Positions 1 to 12,700 of a DNA stretch of 64,000 bases are shown here, piece by piece. The first letter of the stretch is position 1. Every line of letters starts with the position of its first letter. A program made the translations under genes and the position numbers. A model generated the notes under the pieces. That model was not told the DNA's origin. It did not search any database and saw only the letters and a list, made by a program, of their open reading frames with translations. Source of the DNA: Diadema setosum (lineage: Eukaryota; Echinodermata; Echinoidea; Diadematoida; Diadematidae); contig NC_092685.1 in NCBI RefSeq assembly GCF_964275005.1, forward strand, positions 12,568,913-12,632,912, read 5' to 3'.

Positions 1-440
1 GAAGTACACAATGGTCGCTGATGTGCCTGTATGTGCATTCCGAGGTGTTCACTGGGAACTCTCAACATCTCGACCCGAATTCCCGAAGGTTGATTGAAAT
101 TAGCCCATGGATTATGCAAATTTTGTCTGCATAAATGTGTGTGATAGATCATGCAATCATCCAATAATGAATGTGCACTGATATGTGCATGTAAAACGTA
201 TGCCAATTTTGCGCTTGTTTTAATCCATGGACTGAATTTACTCCATGTATGTATTCGATTTTAACTACGGTCATGAATTTGGGGGTTCTCGAGTATAGTA
301 ATGTAAATGGTCGCTAGATGTCAGTACTGAATAATGGAATAGTGTAATTATAGTGCTGCTATGGATGTGATTTAAGAAATATGTGTTGGTATTTTCAATA
401 CAGCTCAATAAATGGAAATGCACAAAACGAGCCTTGTGAG
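1..440 (+). other. Possible 3' UTR end of an upstream gene (speculative)
   Basis: No coding frame of note is visible. An AATAAA hexamer lies at 407-412, followed by T/G-rich sequence, so this could be the tail of a plus-strand gene lying left of the window and converging on SARS2. This is inference only; a hexamer is expected by chance in AT-rich DNA. Confidence 0.2.
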
Positions 441-1458
441 AAAATATTCACTTGTCATTTTATTTTCTTGTACCAGTAATATGCAGGTCACCTTACAATT
501 TTGACAGATGTGAGATAAACATTGCACAATCACAATATGCAAAGAGAGATGAGAAGAGAGGGAAAAGAATGGTGAAGTGGTGAGGTTCCTCTTGCTTATA
601 CAATTGTATGTATATGTGATGCCTGAGAGAGGCAAGTACTGTAGGTAGAAAGAAAAAAAAAATGTATAGAAGCACACCAGTGAGGTACAAACTGTGTGTT
701 TAGAAACAAAATGGGACGAGATTTAAGTCTACAGTATATCAAATATCTACTTATGTCTTCTCTGATGCTTTTCACCGATCATTGCTGTATTCAGTGTACA
801 GCCAAACCTGCCAGTTACCAGCTAAAGCAGCTATCTGCTGTGTGCAGCCACTCAGACAATCCCCCAAAGACTTGAGAAACCACTTGCCATAGGGGCCACC
901 CATTTTGTATCATACCTTTAAACTCATGTAAAAGTGGATATTTTTGCATGAGTAATTTTTCATGTTCAGCGAGGTAAAGTGAATTTTGCAAGTTTTTAAT
1001 GCTGCTGAATAAAAATGAAAAAGTATTGCATATAGGAAACAAATATGTTTGCCTGCTTTTATTTTTGCACTAGGTGCATGTTGCAAGAAAAGCACGAAAA
1101 CTTCCACATCGCGAAAAATGTCCACTTTTATTACAGTACAGTTGCACTACTGAATCAATATAGCCAGCATAGACAGACAGAGCTTCACATATTTTTGTTG
1201 AAGAGTGTGATGAGGCTCTTTTTAATTTCTTAAAAAGAAAAAAAAAAACCAAAAACCACACACTCTCCACTTTTAAGAACTTTTGAAAAGATGATGCTGA
1301 TGCTTTGCAAGTTAGTACATGTACTAGTCATGAATAGAACATGTTGAAAGAGTGTGCAACATTTTAGCTTAATCTGATAATCCCTTCAATGTGGGTGCTG
1401 TAGAGTCTCACATCCTGTTTTTTGTTCCATTCACTGCACACAGCACAGCTTGGTGAGA
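441..1458. other. Intergenic, no gene seen
   Basis: The open frames here are short (at most 90 codons), overlap each other on both strands and match nothing I recognise. A TTTATT near 1127-1132 (AATAAA on the minus strand) is the nearest candidate poly(A) signal downstream of the SARS2 stop and would imply a 3' UTR of about 1.3 kb. That assignment is weak. Confidence 0.35.
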
Positions 1459-1551
1459 TTAACCCGTTGAGGACGGTTTCATTTTGCTACAACACGCATT
1501 TCCCATAGACACTTGCCCGAGTATACTCGGGACTCGTCCTCAACGGGTTAA
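1459..1551 (+). mobile_element. 93-bp TTAA-flanked MITE, family 1, copy 1
   Basis: The element starts TTAACCCGTTGAGGAC and ends GTCCTCAACGGGTTAA, a perfect 16-bp terminal inverted repeat that includes the TTAA. It contains an internal palindrome CCCGAGTATACTCGGG. A near-identical copy lies in reverse orientation at 3877-3969 and a diverged one at 19211-19309. TTAA target sites and ends beginning CCC are typical of the piggyBac superfamily, so it is probably a non-autonomous piggyBac-type element. It has no coding capacity. Confidence 0.8.
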
Positions 1552-2429
1552 GTGCTTGAATAGACCCTAAACTTCAAAGCCTAGTTTCACAGTACCCTAT
1601 CTTCCACAGTGTGTCCTTTCTTTCCATTATTTAGATTGTCCATTCATACCGAGTTATACATCATTCTAAAGCTTAGAATCTGCTCTTTCAGAATCTGCCC
1701 TTAGCCAAGGTCCACGTCTGGCAACTCTTTGGTGATTTTGTGATGCTGGGTCAAATATGACGCTGCACTGCAGAGTTAACTGCCAACCCTGAAATGGCTG
1801 CGAATTAATTCTGGCTAATGAGTCGACAGCCTCTTTACTAGTAAAAAGATTGCAATTGGTGCATAGAATGCTTCAGTTATGAGAGTGATTGGAAAATTAG
1901 GTGCACGGTAGAGGAGTAGAGATGTGGCTGAGTGATAGTGAAATCACACAGATTTCTTCTGTCCTACTTTGCCATACAGGAAGCGAGTCACAAACACGTT
2001 TTCATCACCATTTAAAGTCCAATTAAGTCCATATACCTTCCTTTCACTTATAGTGGGGTTTCTCTTGAGGTCAGGAAGGGAGAAAGTTCATGAAAATTTT
2101 TTCTGGGCTTTTACAAATTTGCCAAAATGAATCTCTCATTTACAAAGACATCGGTGTGATATTATGACATCTTGATTTCAAAGACATCTCACAGTAGGAT
2201 TTGAGGGTTTCTGCTCAATGCTTGGCAGCGGAATAAGTATGCTAAGTCCAATCTTAAACATTAATGATTCTGGTCCGGATGATCTGTCATCCTTTTGCAA
2301 AAGAACATCAATCTTGTTGGAGTCAAGAGCAGACATGATTCTGAAGCGGCAGGTCCAACATCTACCATGCACGGGAGGAACGCATGCTAGAAGATGGTTC
2401 ATATTCACCACACGTGTTGGCACGGGGTT

Positions 2430-5400
2430 TCACAATCTAGTGAAGTGAACAAGGCCAGAAGCAGGCTGTGTGATCAGCGACATCCCATCCATATAGGGCT
2501 GAAGTGGTTCTGGGACGTGAATGCTTCCGTCCCGTTGCTGAAAATTCTCCAGGATGGCAATGATCATTCTGGGCACTGCACACGCTGTACCATTTAGCTA
2601 GAACACAAGAAAATTAGGGAGAAAGTGGAGAATGGACTGTAAAATCACTGAAATATAGAGCTAGAGTAAAAAACAAAAAACAAAAACAATACAAAACAAA
2701 ACAAAACAAACCAACCTTGCAGTGCACCCCTAACGAAAACTAGAAATACCATGTTGCCACAAAACTGAAGTGTATCCAGGCTGTTACACTATAGTGGTTA
2801 AAGGTAGGGAGTCCCATTTGCATGCCTTAAATGAAGAGTTGTATAAATACAGTGGTATGTTGAAGAGAGTATCATTTTAGAAACTCCCATAAAGTCTTGA
2901 AAGTGGAAGGTAACATTTAGTACATTTTTATTGACCGTTAGATTTTGAATTGATTTTTTTTCGGGGCTCACCGTAAATTCCAGTACATTACTAGGCTACC
3001 TTTGCAGACCCATGCACTGCATGTGTGTCCATCATGTATATTTTGTGAAGAAAGTTCATCAAAACTTACAAACATTTCTATATACATTCTTGCCACACAC
3101 TCTATATGTTATTACATCAGCTCTTATACTTTTAGATTTGTGTTTATAGATAAAAAATACAGAAGACTACAACAAAAAGGCTTAAGTGTGGCTGACACAC
3201 AGAACTACTGAGTAGTTGAGTTTTGTGCATTATTCAAATTGTAGATAACTGTTGACTTCCAAATTTCTCAGCAGTGGCCTAAAAAAGTCCCCTGAGGTTC
3301 ATATTTAATGTTTTGCTGCATTTTGGGAGGTCTGTAAAATGTATTCCCTACCTTTAAGAATATACACTGATGGACCTGCATACCAGAGAAAAAAAAAGTA
3401 AAAAAATGTGTTCAGTAGGGTGTATACCAGTAGGCAGCCCAAATATGACCTTTCACTCTATAAAAGACAGAACACCGATGGCAGCATTCCCCAAATCAAC
3501 AGAAGTCTAGACGAACTGACCATCATACACCTGGGTACAAAATTAAAAAAAAATGTCCGTCACAAAATGACACCTGTATGGTGCGCACAAGACACCCACC
3601 AAGATATGACCTGTGATCCCATAAATAGGTGGAATGCTGGGGGCAGCAGCACCATCAAATACAATGAGGGATTAAAGATTCACCATGATGAATGGTCTCC
3701 ATATGAGTTTTGAAGAAAATTGATGAGGAAATTAGCATGGCAGAGAGCACACACAAAATATAACATGGTGGTTGCCTTTGACCCTGTAAGAGGCAAGATT
3801 TTAGGGGCAACATCACCAAAACTTTGTTACAGGGGTTCAGATTTAACCAAGATAGACCTCTGTACAAAACCTGAACTTAACCCGTTGAGGACGAGTCCCG
3901 AGTATACTCGGGCAAGTGTCTATGGGAAATGCGTGTTGTAGCAAAATCAAACCGTCCTCAACGGGTTAATCTGTCCAGAAATGTGGCTAGTAGAGAGCAC
4001 ACAAGCAGACCATAAAAAGTCACCTTTTTTGTATACAAAAACGAAACAAGCAAGGGCACTTCATGTGAGCCTAATATTATTGTAGACCGTTACGAAAGAC
4101 CAAGAAATAAAGGTTGTTGAGTAAATTTTACTTCATGGAAAGTGTCCTACAATATGTTGTCTTGACTAGAAGAGGAACAGAGAAAAACAGGACAAACAGA
4201 TGAATTAAAAAAAACAGATGGACTCACAGTGTGTGCATATTTTGCAACCTCCTGTTCCTCTGGCCTGTACTTGATTTTAAGCCGCCTGCTCTGGAAATCT
4301 GTGCAATTTGATGCACTGGAAATCTGTGGATGAATCACATACATGTTGATGGATGTTATTGCATATGCGACATTCGATCAATAGTATTACTCCGCAGATT
4401 GCTTTCAAGGGGACATTCAAAACAATTTGTATAATTTTACATTATGTAGTACAATAAATTGATAGTGCCTTGTATAGATTTATAGAACTGATTGTGGTTC
4501 TTGAGCAGACAAACCAATAATGCAGTATTTTGAGAAAAAAAAAATCACTAAATGCTGCTCCCCAAAAGTAACGTTGGCATCTTTGTATAACCCATGCTGT
4601 CATGCTTTCACAGAAGCATCACTTGGCTTCTTCACTACACATACAGACCATCAGTCACTCAAACAATTGAAATGAGTAAACACTGATTGCTCGTACATCA
4701 TCCAAAACGCTGGATTTTCATTTCGACCTTTGTCCAATTCAAATGTGGCACACCAGGGCCCCGTTTCATAAAAAGCTTACATGACAGCAATTCTTGCTAG
4801 AAGAGCAATTGCCATATTAAAGTAATGACATGAAGTCAGGCTCGTGATTGGCTGTTACTATTTGAAGTTGCCATTCAAGCAACAGTTGCTATCCTAGCAT
4901 CTTTTATGGATTTGGTCCCTGGTGAGATCTTCGGTCTTACCTCTCCATAGGAGTTTCTGTGGGGCATCCAGGCTTCAATGTCAAACTTTCGGTATGCTGG
5001 AGCCCCTAGATCATGGGCTGGCATGTCTAGAATCCTACAGACCAATGGAAATAAGTCAGGAAACAAAGATAGAGAGGAAAATGTCTACTTTATTTTTATC
5101 AATGATATAATTTTTTCTTTTTTTGTGGGGGGGGGGGGGGGGATGAGGGGAGTATGTTGGCACGTCATCAATTCTCACTCTCATCGTAACAATTATCATT
5201 ATTATTGTTATTTTTATGAACGCCTGATCTCTATGATCTCCCACAAAGGCAAATATGACTGAGATAACTTATCAATCTTCTTTTTACTTTCTTAATCATG
5301 GGTTTAAGAAGAGTAAGAAATAATGGATACCTCACTAGAGACATCATAATGGATAAACTTAAGGATTCTCACTGGAAGTGCAAACCAAGCTCCTTGAAGA

Positions 5401-7362
5401 GCCCCCTCTGGATACCAACAAGCTCCCAGAACATATCTTCGCTCTCCTTCCCTGTCTCATTGGCTACCACACTGAACATCTCCACCTACAAAGAAAGGAT
5501 GAAAAAAAAAAGAAAGAAAAAAGAACAGTAACCAGGGGTAGATCTAGGAATTCTGCAAAGAGGGGGCGCCTCTACAAAATTAAAGGGGGTGCACGGGCGC
5601 CCAATTTTTTCTTTTTCTTTTTCTTTTTTGTTTTGGCAAAAATTAAAGGGGGGGGGGGGGGAGGGTGGTGCGTGTCCGGAGCACTCCCCCCTGGATCTGC
5701 CACTGGTAACTGCATTAAAATCAATACACTACAAATGCTGTTACTCAAGGTCATGTTGACTATCATGATAGTCTATAAATGACCAGCTATTGGTCAAAAG
5801 TATGCCATTTTCCAAGCACCTCCCTGTTCCAAGCTTTTGAAAAAAATAAAGTAGCTACAAAGACATCAGCAGGTGGACAGGCTTGCTTCCTTTTTGCAGT
5901 GCTTATGACATAATTGCATTTGTCAATTCAGTTGCAGAGAAAATTAACTATCTCAGTCTGCAGGACCTTGGACTAGACTACTGCACTGTGCATTTACAAC
6001 TTACTGTGACTCATGGACCAAGACATGTCAGTTCTGGAACACGAATCACAGTTGGCCAGCTGTTAGTCTACGGATTCTGGCACATTTAGAGAACAAACTA
6101 ACAAACAAACACACAAACAAAACAGCACAAAGCCTTGGTGACAGGCTAGGCATGAAAAGCAGTAATTCCTATAACTGTAACATGGAAGAATATGCCACAA
6201 TAGGGAAATTCTGCACTCTACAGAACCAATGTTGAATTAAAGAGTACTCAGCTGCTTATGAGAGATATTGAAACGTGTGCAGTAACACTCTGATCCCCTA
6301 CACTTCTAGCAAGTGAAGTTCAAATCAAGTGGCCCAGAGCAAAAACACCTGTCACTCAAAATGTCCCACTTTAACAGTCCATCTGCAGGTCTCTTACAAT
6401 TTTTAGACCCTTTCTATGCCAGGGACTTTGGACAGTGTGTACAATGATATGAGGTTTCTGTGCCATTTGGCACTCACAAAGCACACAAAGGGTTAAAGGA
6501 CAAGTTCACCTTCATATACATGTGGATTGAGTGAATGCAACAATATTTAATAGTAGAACACATCAGTGAAAGTTTGGGGAAAATTGGACAATCCTTTCAA
6601 AAGTTATGAATTTTTTAAGTATCTGTGCAGTCACTGCTGGATGAGAAGACTACTACAGTGTACAACTGTATGATGTCACATGCGTACAACAATATAAGGA
6701 AAATAAAAAGAGAATTTCACAAAACTTTACTTTTTGAATAAAGTGCACATTTCTTCAACTTGTTACTGACATATGTTAAGGGTAATATTATTCCCCCTGC
6801 CTTCTGAATGAGAGAAGTCGAGCGTTCTTTTGTTATGCGAGAAAAAGTGAAAATATGTTGATTTTTCTTTATTCTTTCTTTATATCGTTGTACACATGTG
6901 ACATCACAAGCTATAGTAGTCTTCTCATCCAGCCGTGACTGAGCAGAAACTTCAAAAATTCATAACTTTTGAACGGATTGTCCGATTTTCCTCAAACTTT
7001 CACTGATGTGTTCTACTACGTAATATTGCTGCATTCACTGAACCCACATGTCTATGAAGGTGAACTTGTCCTTTAATGAAGGCATCCTACCTTGGTGAAT
7101 TGGTGGACTCGGTACAGCCCCCTTGCCTCAGCACTGTGAGCAGTCTCTGCCCTGAAGCAGCGACTCACAGCGCACATTCGCTTTGGAAGTTCACTCATCT
7201 CCAGGGTCTTGTTCAGAAAGTATCCTGTTGTTGGGGATGTACAATGGCTGTATGTAAAGTGTCAACATCTTCCACATAGCACAGATTCAACTGTACAGCA
7301 GAGAACTACGAACGACTTTCCAGAGTTCTCTCTTGTTTATTTTACTGTTTTCCTATTTTCAC

Positions 7363-7394
<32 letters not shown>

Positions 7395-10300
7395 CAAATA
7401 AACCCCACAACTTGACCAGCACAAATGCAGGAGAATTACATAGGTAATCATGCCAGATCTAAGTGTGTTTGATTGTTTGATTTTTTCCTCCTACATTACT
7501 GGTCTACTTTACAGACAAGTCATATTGTTTTGTCCAGCCAATCACAATATGAAAATTGTGAGGGGAGCAACCAATGAGAAACTAATGACTGTTAGGCAGC
7601 ATCTCAGTGGATAAATCAAACAACTCCAAACTCCAAACACCAATCCATGACTGCACAACTCTACTTATGTCATCTTCATGTTCTACTAGGAGTTCATGAC
7701 TTAAATGCATGCATACGTCCGTTTAGTCAGATATGCAGGGCTAAAAATGGAGCATGAAAGAGGAAATTAAATTACACTTTCACTGTCTGAACTAAGGAAT
7801 ACGACACCCAAGTGGTCTATTACAAAGAACATTGAGGAAATCCTAGCAACATTGAATACACTGTACATGAAACAACAACAATGCAATAGATGACAACAAC
7901 ACTCAATGTAAATATGACAGGTGAGTTATTCACAATACCTGCTATTCCGACTTCAGCTGTCCCGGCTAGGCAGTAGTCACTGTCTTGGTGCGCAGGTGAG
8001 AGACGATACACTTGGGTGTGAAGGCCTTTGGTCCTCATTCCACAACCCTCCTGCAGTCAGGATGAGTCAAAAAAAGAAAGTCATGCAGTTCTCATAACTT
8101 GTATTATTTAGTTTCATCAACTGGACACAGAATATCAGTAACTACTCATACAAGTCTAACATTGAAAAAAAACAAAAAAAAAAACAAACAGGAATACCTT
8201 ATGTGAAAATCTCCTTACTAAAAGTTCTTGAATGGTGGAATTTTTGGTCTGTGCTATGACCCCAAGGACCATGCTTATTCAAATGAAGGCAACATCTACA
8301 ATGCAGTTAAGATGTTTGTGACCTGCACTCTAAAACATATGATACGTATCCACATTCTCTCATGACTATCAACAGTCGATATGAATCCAAACATAATCTA
8401 TTGCAGATATTTCTTGAAAATATGTTTTTCTTGGGAATCTCCAGGAAATTTCTCATGCATCATCAAAAACAAAACTTCAATAGCATATACATCAGGAATA
8501 CTCACAAAAACAACTGGCTTCACAACATCTGGAACCTTCAAGACTGTGAATCCATGTCGGTGGACCAACCTGTCAACTGTAAATCTTACGAGGGCATCCT
8601 CCAGCATTGCCCCCGCACCTTTCAGGTAATATGATCTGTGCCCTGTCACATGGCCAAGATTTCTGTCAGGAACAATAATAGGAAACAATACTTTTTTTCT
8701 CCTTTTTTTTTAATGCACTATCACAGTGATTGTTCCAAAAGAATCAGTTCTGGGTTATTGCTTTTTAATGTAATCAGACTTTTGTTCCTTGTTCCAATAC
8801 TTGATTACATGTCATGTATGCACATAATATTTTTTTTTTCTTTAATGATGATATACTTTGAGTACTTTGAGGGCCCCGTTTAAATTTTGGCATGCCTTTG
8901 GAAAGATTTTTTATTGGGGGGGGGGGGGGGGGGGAGTGAAGAATCGGCACCCTTTGAAACTCGAACAAAGAAGGGCCTGAGTGACTGTTCACAATTATGA
9001 CAAATGAAATATCTCATTTCGAATTGGAAGCCGTTTATTTATTTGCTATCGCATAAATGTAAACAGGCTTTTCTGCATTGGATGCCAACTTACTTCAGTC
9101 GCAGTATGTCCAAATTCTCACCGAGTTCGACGTGACCCTTCATAGGGAAGTCAAACTTTCTCTTCCGGTTGATTTCTTCAATCAGCACAGGCTCCGCATC
9201 CTCTGAAAGGGGCTGATTTGGGTAATGATATGAAAGTTTGCATTTTCACTTCAATAATTAGTTAGTCTCAATGTCAAATATATTTGGACTACCTAAACTG
9301 GTGGAAAAAGAAATTAACATTGAATTGAATTTTTGCAATCAATTCATTTTACGGTAGTATGGAGAGTGTTATATACAAACGCAAGATTGAATGGACATTT
9401 TCAAAAACTATATTGCCTCAGGCAAATTTGTTCTGCTAAATATTCAAGCTCACACTTTGTTTAATTAAAGTTGTCAATGAGTTCACAGTTTTAGTCTGTA
9501 GAAACCAATCCATGAACTTACATGTACCTGGTATGTTCTTGTTACTTGTTCATCAGCAAAGTTGATTGGTATTAGCCATAGCTTTAAATCAACATCTAAA
9601 TCTACAGTCATAGTGCAGTAAAACTATCGTGTGTAAATTTTGTGGTGTGGAAATTTTCATTAATTTTGTGTTCAACTGAAATATCACAACAATAATGACA
9701 CATGGACCCTTTTGGAGACATCAAAGTTTTCACAAAAGTAATCTCTTCAGCCAAAACTATAAACAAAACAAAGTTCACTGAAACTGATCCACCATGATAA
9801 ATTGTAAGTTTCTAATGTGACACTAAATCTTACCACATCTGGATGAGTGGAGTTTGGAATGGCTACAGCCAGTTGGTAGAATTCACTCTCAGCTTCCTGT
9901 AGAAGTGCATTTTGCTCTATGAGTTGCTCCTCTTTTTCATATGTATCCTACAGATGTAGAATTCAGTAATGAGAGAGAAAGGATGAAGAGAGATGGACAA
10001 GAAAGAGATCTTAATGGAGGGTCCAGTCTTTGCTGTATACTTAGGAATTCTTATTGTTTTGAAAAGATGACAGCTGAGTTGGACTGCTGTGAAATAGTGG
10101 ATTGCATTTTGGGTTCATTTGAATTTTGACACATGCTATCTATTACACAGACTTTCTTGTGATTGCCATAAGTCTTTGTGATGTTTCACTATCTTGGGAA
10201 TAATTATCTCCCTCTAAAGGATTATCTTTGACAACCCAAAGTCTCCTACATTTAACCCAAATTTAACCCAAATTCTCATCAAGCTTCCAGCCAAAATAGG

Positions 10301-11571
10301 CAGCAGTGTGATTCTTTGCAAAATGAAAGCGTAGCTAAACAACTCAAAACATCACATGAAATAAAACTTGTCACTGCACATGATTACGGGCTTGTACGTT
10401 GCAACCATACCGAGGCACTGAATCTGATCTTACTGCTGTAATCCATAGCTTACATGCTCTGCACTTTGGAGATCTTTGATATCTTTCTGGAGCTGAGAAA
10501 CCTTTGCCTGAATGCCTTGAAGGAGCTGCAACTTTGCCATCTGTGACCAAAGGAAATAATAAAGATACAGAAGCAGTCAACTGAAAAACTGCAAAGTAAT
10601 CTAACACCAAATATACAACGCCAAATAACGAGTGTTTCTACTCAATTAGGAAGACCTTTGAACATACACTGTCACATTCTGATGAACTATTTAACACAGG
10701 GCTATTGTTGTTGCTTTGTTTTGTTTGTTTTTTGCAGAGATGCCCATAAGAAGGAATATTTCTGTTCACAGTGTAGTTTCTAAGATGTTCCTGCTTTGTA
10801 AATGAACACATGCTTACTGTAAGTGATTAACAAATTGCCCTATGTTGTACAACGACATAAATAAGCACTGGTCAAATCAATCAGTTTTTAGCAGTAGCCA
10901 CGATAAAAATTATGGGCATATATATGTATGACAGCCGGTGCTGGATCTAATCCTTATAGCATGCAACAGGTACTGCGTATTTATTCAAATTTGATAATTT
11001 GGTGCCCACTTACGTTGATGCAGGACAATTTGCTAATCAGTTGGAATAAACAACTCGACTCAAGAATTTCATTAATTTTTTTTATGCATTATGTCTCCAT
11101 TTTAAAACAGAAACCTACACTGCTTTGCTTTTAAGAATGTCATAATTATGTACTTTAAGTTATAAAGCCTCTTATCAGCTATCAGTTTTATCAGGTTTAT
11201 CAAATATCACTCACAACTTCACTGACGTCCACTGTGCCCTTTCTGTGTTTGATGCTGGCTGCAATGAGCTGGGCATTTTTTCTAATGTGTGCCACGTCTA
11301 TGTCAGGCTTGAAGTCTGCTGAGTAAATCCAGTTTCTCGTCTCTGTTGCGTTGCTGGTCATCAATCTCCTGGACAGCCGCTGGTAGGTGGGAGGTCCATG
11401 GCAAAGGCTACAGCCTCCTCCTGCCAGCTCACCTTCTCTTCCAGTTGATGTTGCAGAGGTGACTGCATTCTTCCTAAAAAATGTGACGCCCCTGGAGGAC
11501 TGCTGGAAAAATTTCCTGAGATGTGACAATCTCCAGTACAGACGTAACTTATTCTCACAGAGTGTAGCCAT
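2430..11571 (-). CDS. SARS2: Mitochondrial seryl-tRNA synthetase, 11 coding exons
   Basis: Class II aminoacyl-tRNA synthetase that charges mitochondrial tRNA-Ser with serine in the matrix. Exons, 5' to 3' on the minus strand: 11571-11215, 10540-10454, 9947-9834, 9200-9093, 8662-8506, 8050-7939, 7224-7091, 5485-5373, 5034-4941, 4323-4228, 2597-2430. All have GT-AG borders, and phases agree from exon to exon. The product is about 512 residues; I recall human SARS2 as 518. The start ATG directly follows a splice acceptor, so the leader is in a separate upstream exon. Residues 1-40 are rich in Arg/Lys and Ser with almost no acidic residues, as expected for a mitochondrial presequence. Residues about 110-180 form the helical arm. 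The catalytic domain shows [12 protein letters not shown] (motif 1 region), the serine-site TAE at 305-307, motif 2 FRAET at 335-339 with RGLYRVHQF, and motif 3 NGTACAVPR ending at Arg467. The N-terminal arm is poorly conserved but aligns with human by eye. Oddity: my count of exon 9200-9093 gives 108 bases where 107 keep the frame, with the doubt near 9120. Introns carry several transposon relics. Confidence 0.95.
3877..3969 (-). mobile_element. 93-bp TTAA-flanked MITE, family 1, copy 2
   Basis: Reverse-complement copy of the element at 1459-1551: same length, same 16-bp ends, and only an occasional base difference inside. It lies in the last SARS2 intron (between the exons at 4228 and 2597). 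The near identity of the two copies suggests fairly recent movement. Confidence 0.8.
4753..4922. mobile_element. 170-bp MITE, family 2 (GGGCCCCGTTTCATAAA ends), copy 1
   Basis: Ends CCAGGGCCCCGTTTCATAAA and TTTATGGATTTGGTCCCTGG are imperfect inverted repeats, and the interior is partly palindromic. It lies in a SARS2 intron, with its edge only about 18 bp from the donor of the exon ending at 4941. A second copy is at 27817-27943, and a fragment reading GGGCCCCGTTT lies near 8871. Confidence 0.6.
5528..5711. mobile_element. 184-bp MITE, family 3 (CCAGTGGCAGATCCAGG ends)
   Basis: The left end AGTAACCAGGGGTAGATC and right end GATCTGCCACTGGTAACT form an imperfect terminal inverted repeat. Poly-G/poly-C runs flank the ends inside. 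It sits about 43 bp upstream of the acceptor of the SARS2 exon starting at 5485, within the long intron separating that exon from 7091. It has no coding content. Confidence 0.6.
6493..7076. mobile_element. 584-bp TTAA-flanked palindromic MITE, family A, copy 1
   Basis: Begins TTAAAGGACAAGTTCACC and ends GGTGAACTTGTCCTTTAA. The two halves are extensively complementary (for example TGATGTCACATG on the left and CATGTGACATCA on the right), so the whole element is a long interrupted palindrome. It lies in the SARS2 intron between 7091 and 5485, ending 15 bp from the exon. Other copies: 24412-24972 and 46380-46939 (full length), 25595-25964 and 37755-38085 (partial). Confidence 0.8.
7367..7394. repeat. 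T28 homopolymer
   Basis: An uninterrupted run of T within the SARS2 intron between exons 8050-7939 and 7224-7091. Confidence 0.9.
8916..8934. repeat. G19 homopolymer
   Basis: An uninterrupted G run inside a SARS2 intron. Similar G runs lie at 5127-5142, 5647-5660, 23840-23852, 51621-51634 and 61719-61732. They are prone to sequencing length error. Confidence 0.9.
10818..11015 (-). mobile_element. Degraded SINE-like repeat, copy 1
   Basis: Two blocks, GTGATTAACAAATTGCCCT near 10823 and TCTAATCCTTATAGCATGC near 10947, recur in the same order at 45960-46260. There they flank a tRNA-like head on the minus strand. Here the head between the blocks appears lost or unrecognisable. It lies in the first intron downstream of the SARS2 start-codon exon. 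Confidence 0.5.
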
Positions 11572-11895
11572 CTATGGTGCAGAGAGAGGACATTCATTAG
11601 ATCAGTGATAAGTAAATTCAAATGCAAAGACGTTTCTAATTGCAGTCAAGTTGTGTGATAGCACATTATACTTTAAAATGACAGAATTTTAATAACCTGG
11701 TACCATACAGATGTCTTGAACAATAGTATGGTATTATATCCGTGTTGCAGTCAGGCATATCATGCAGGGTGATAAAAAGATGGCCATGTCCTCAACACAG
11801 TCGTACATTCCCCAGTCATTTGAGCTTTTTGTTTTGAAGTAGCATGACCTCCCCCTTTCTACATTTAACTTCGTTTATTTCTGTGTTTCTCGCTT

Positions 11896-12175
11896 CTAAA
11901 GGGTTGGTACATCAGTATTGGTTGAGCCTGAGGTGAAGATTCAGCTTTTAACGTTCTCTAAGATATTTAAAAACCATTAGAACTATGAAATGTTAAAGAA
12001 CATACAATTCTATAAGGGGAATCCAAATTTTATTTGATGAAAACTGATCTTGAAATGACTGATGTGTTCTGCAACTGAGGTATCCAAAATTTGCGAAAAC
12101 AAGGTAACAAAGAGATCCTTATGAATGTTGTGGCCTGTCACATTTTATTTTCTCATTAGATTATCTCATATTCTA
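11896..12175. mobile_element. Truncated TTAA-type MITE, family C, copy 2
   Basis: Matches the left part of the element at 40723-41114: a CTAAAGGG start, then GAGGTGAAGATT, TTTTAACGTTCTCTAAGATAT and GAAATGACTGA blocks in the same order. The right end is not identifiable. It lies in the SARS2 5' intron. Confidence 0.55.
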
Positions 12176-12500
12176 ATATAAACACAGTCGGTGTGACACA
12201 CACACACACACACACACAAACAAAAGTTTGAAACCTGCGTCTCCATCTTAACTGTTTTATAGCAGTGGAAGTACCGTGACTCATCTACTAGGCTACAGTA
12301 GTACAGGCCCATGACAAGAACATCCACATTCATTCACATTGCAGACGAGTGCTCTTGTACACAGTCCCATATGTTCTACTTCACGTTGGTTCTCAGTAGG
12401 CTGTTCTTGAACTGCTGGTTCCAATGTGGTTGTTTTATTCAGGGCAGATCTCAAATAAACTACAACTCCGGTAAATAAAGTGTTTCATCAAATCACTTAC

Positions 12501-12700
12501 CCTGGAATGTCATATGCAGTTCTATTTTCACGTTTCCGCGAGAAAACGGACTATAACTCGTCAACTCTATGTTGCAATGAGCCACCGTGGCGCGCCCCGC
12601 TAGCAGCAGCATGAGCGGATTGCAGCGCAGCATGCAGCCGCCCCGGCCGCCGCGGCGGCGGTCTACGCGACTCGCGCTCGATCGCCCGCCCAAATAGGGC
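12501..12700 (-). other. SARS2: Likely non-coding first exon of SARS2
   Basis: On the minus strand a good donor, CCAGG|GTAAGTG, ends an exon at 12501. Spliced to the acceptor next to the SARS2 ATG at 11571, it would supply the 5' leader. The start site is not visible. The leader contains an upstream ATG about 13 bases before the splice junction; read through the junction it gives a nine-codon frame that overlaps the main start and stops, so it cannot extend the protein. Confidence 0.55.

Noticed and set aside
12493-12693. 66-codon Arg-rich frame upstream of SARS2 that might extend its N terminus
   Set aside because: It runs through the GC-rich promoter. After splicing at 12501 it joins the SARS2 exon in the wrong frame and meets a stop within a few codons.
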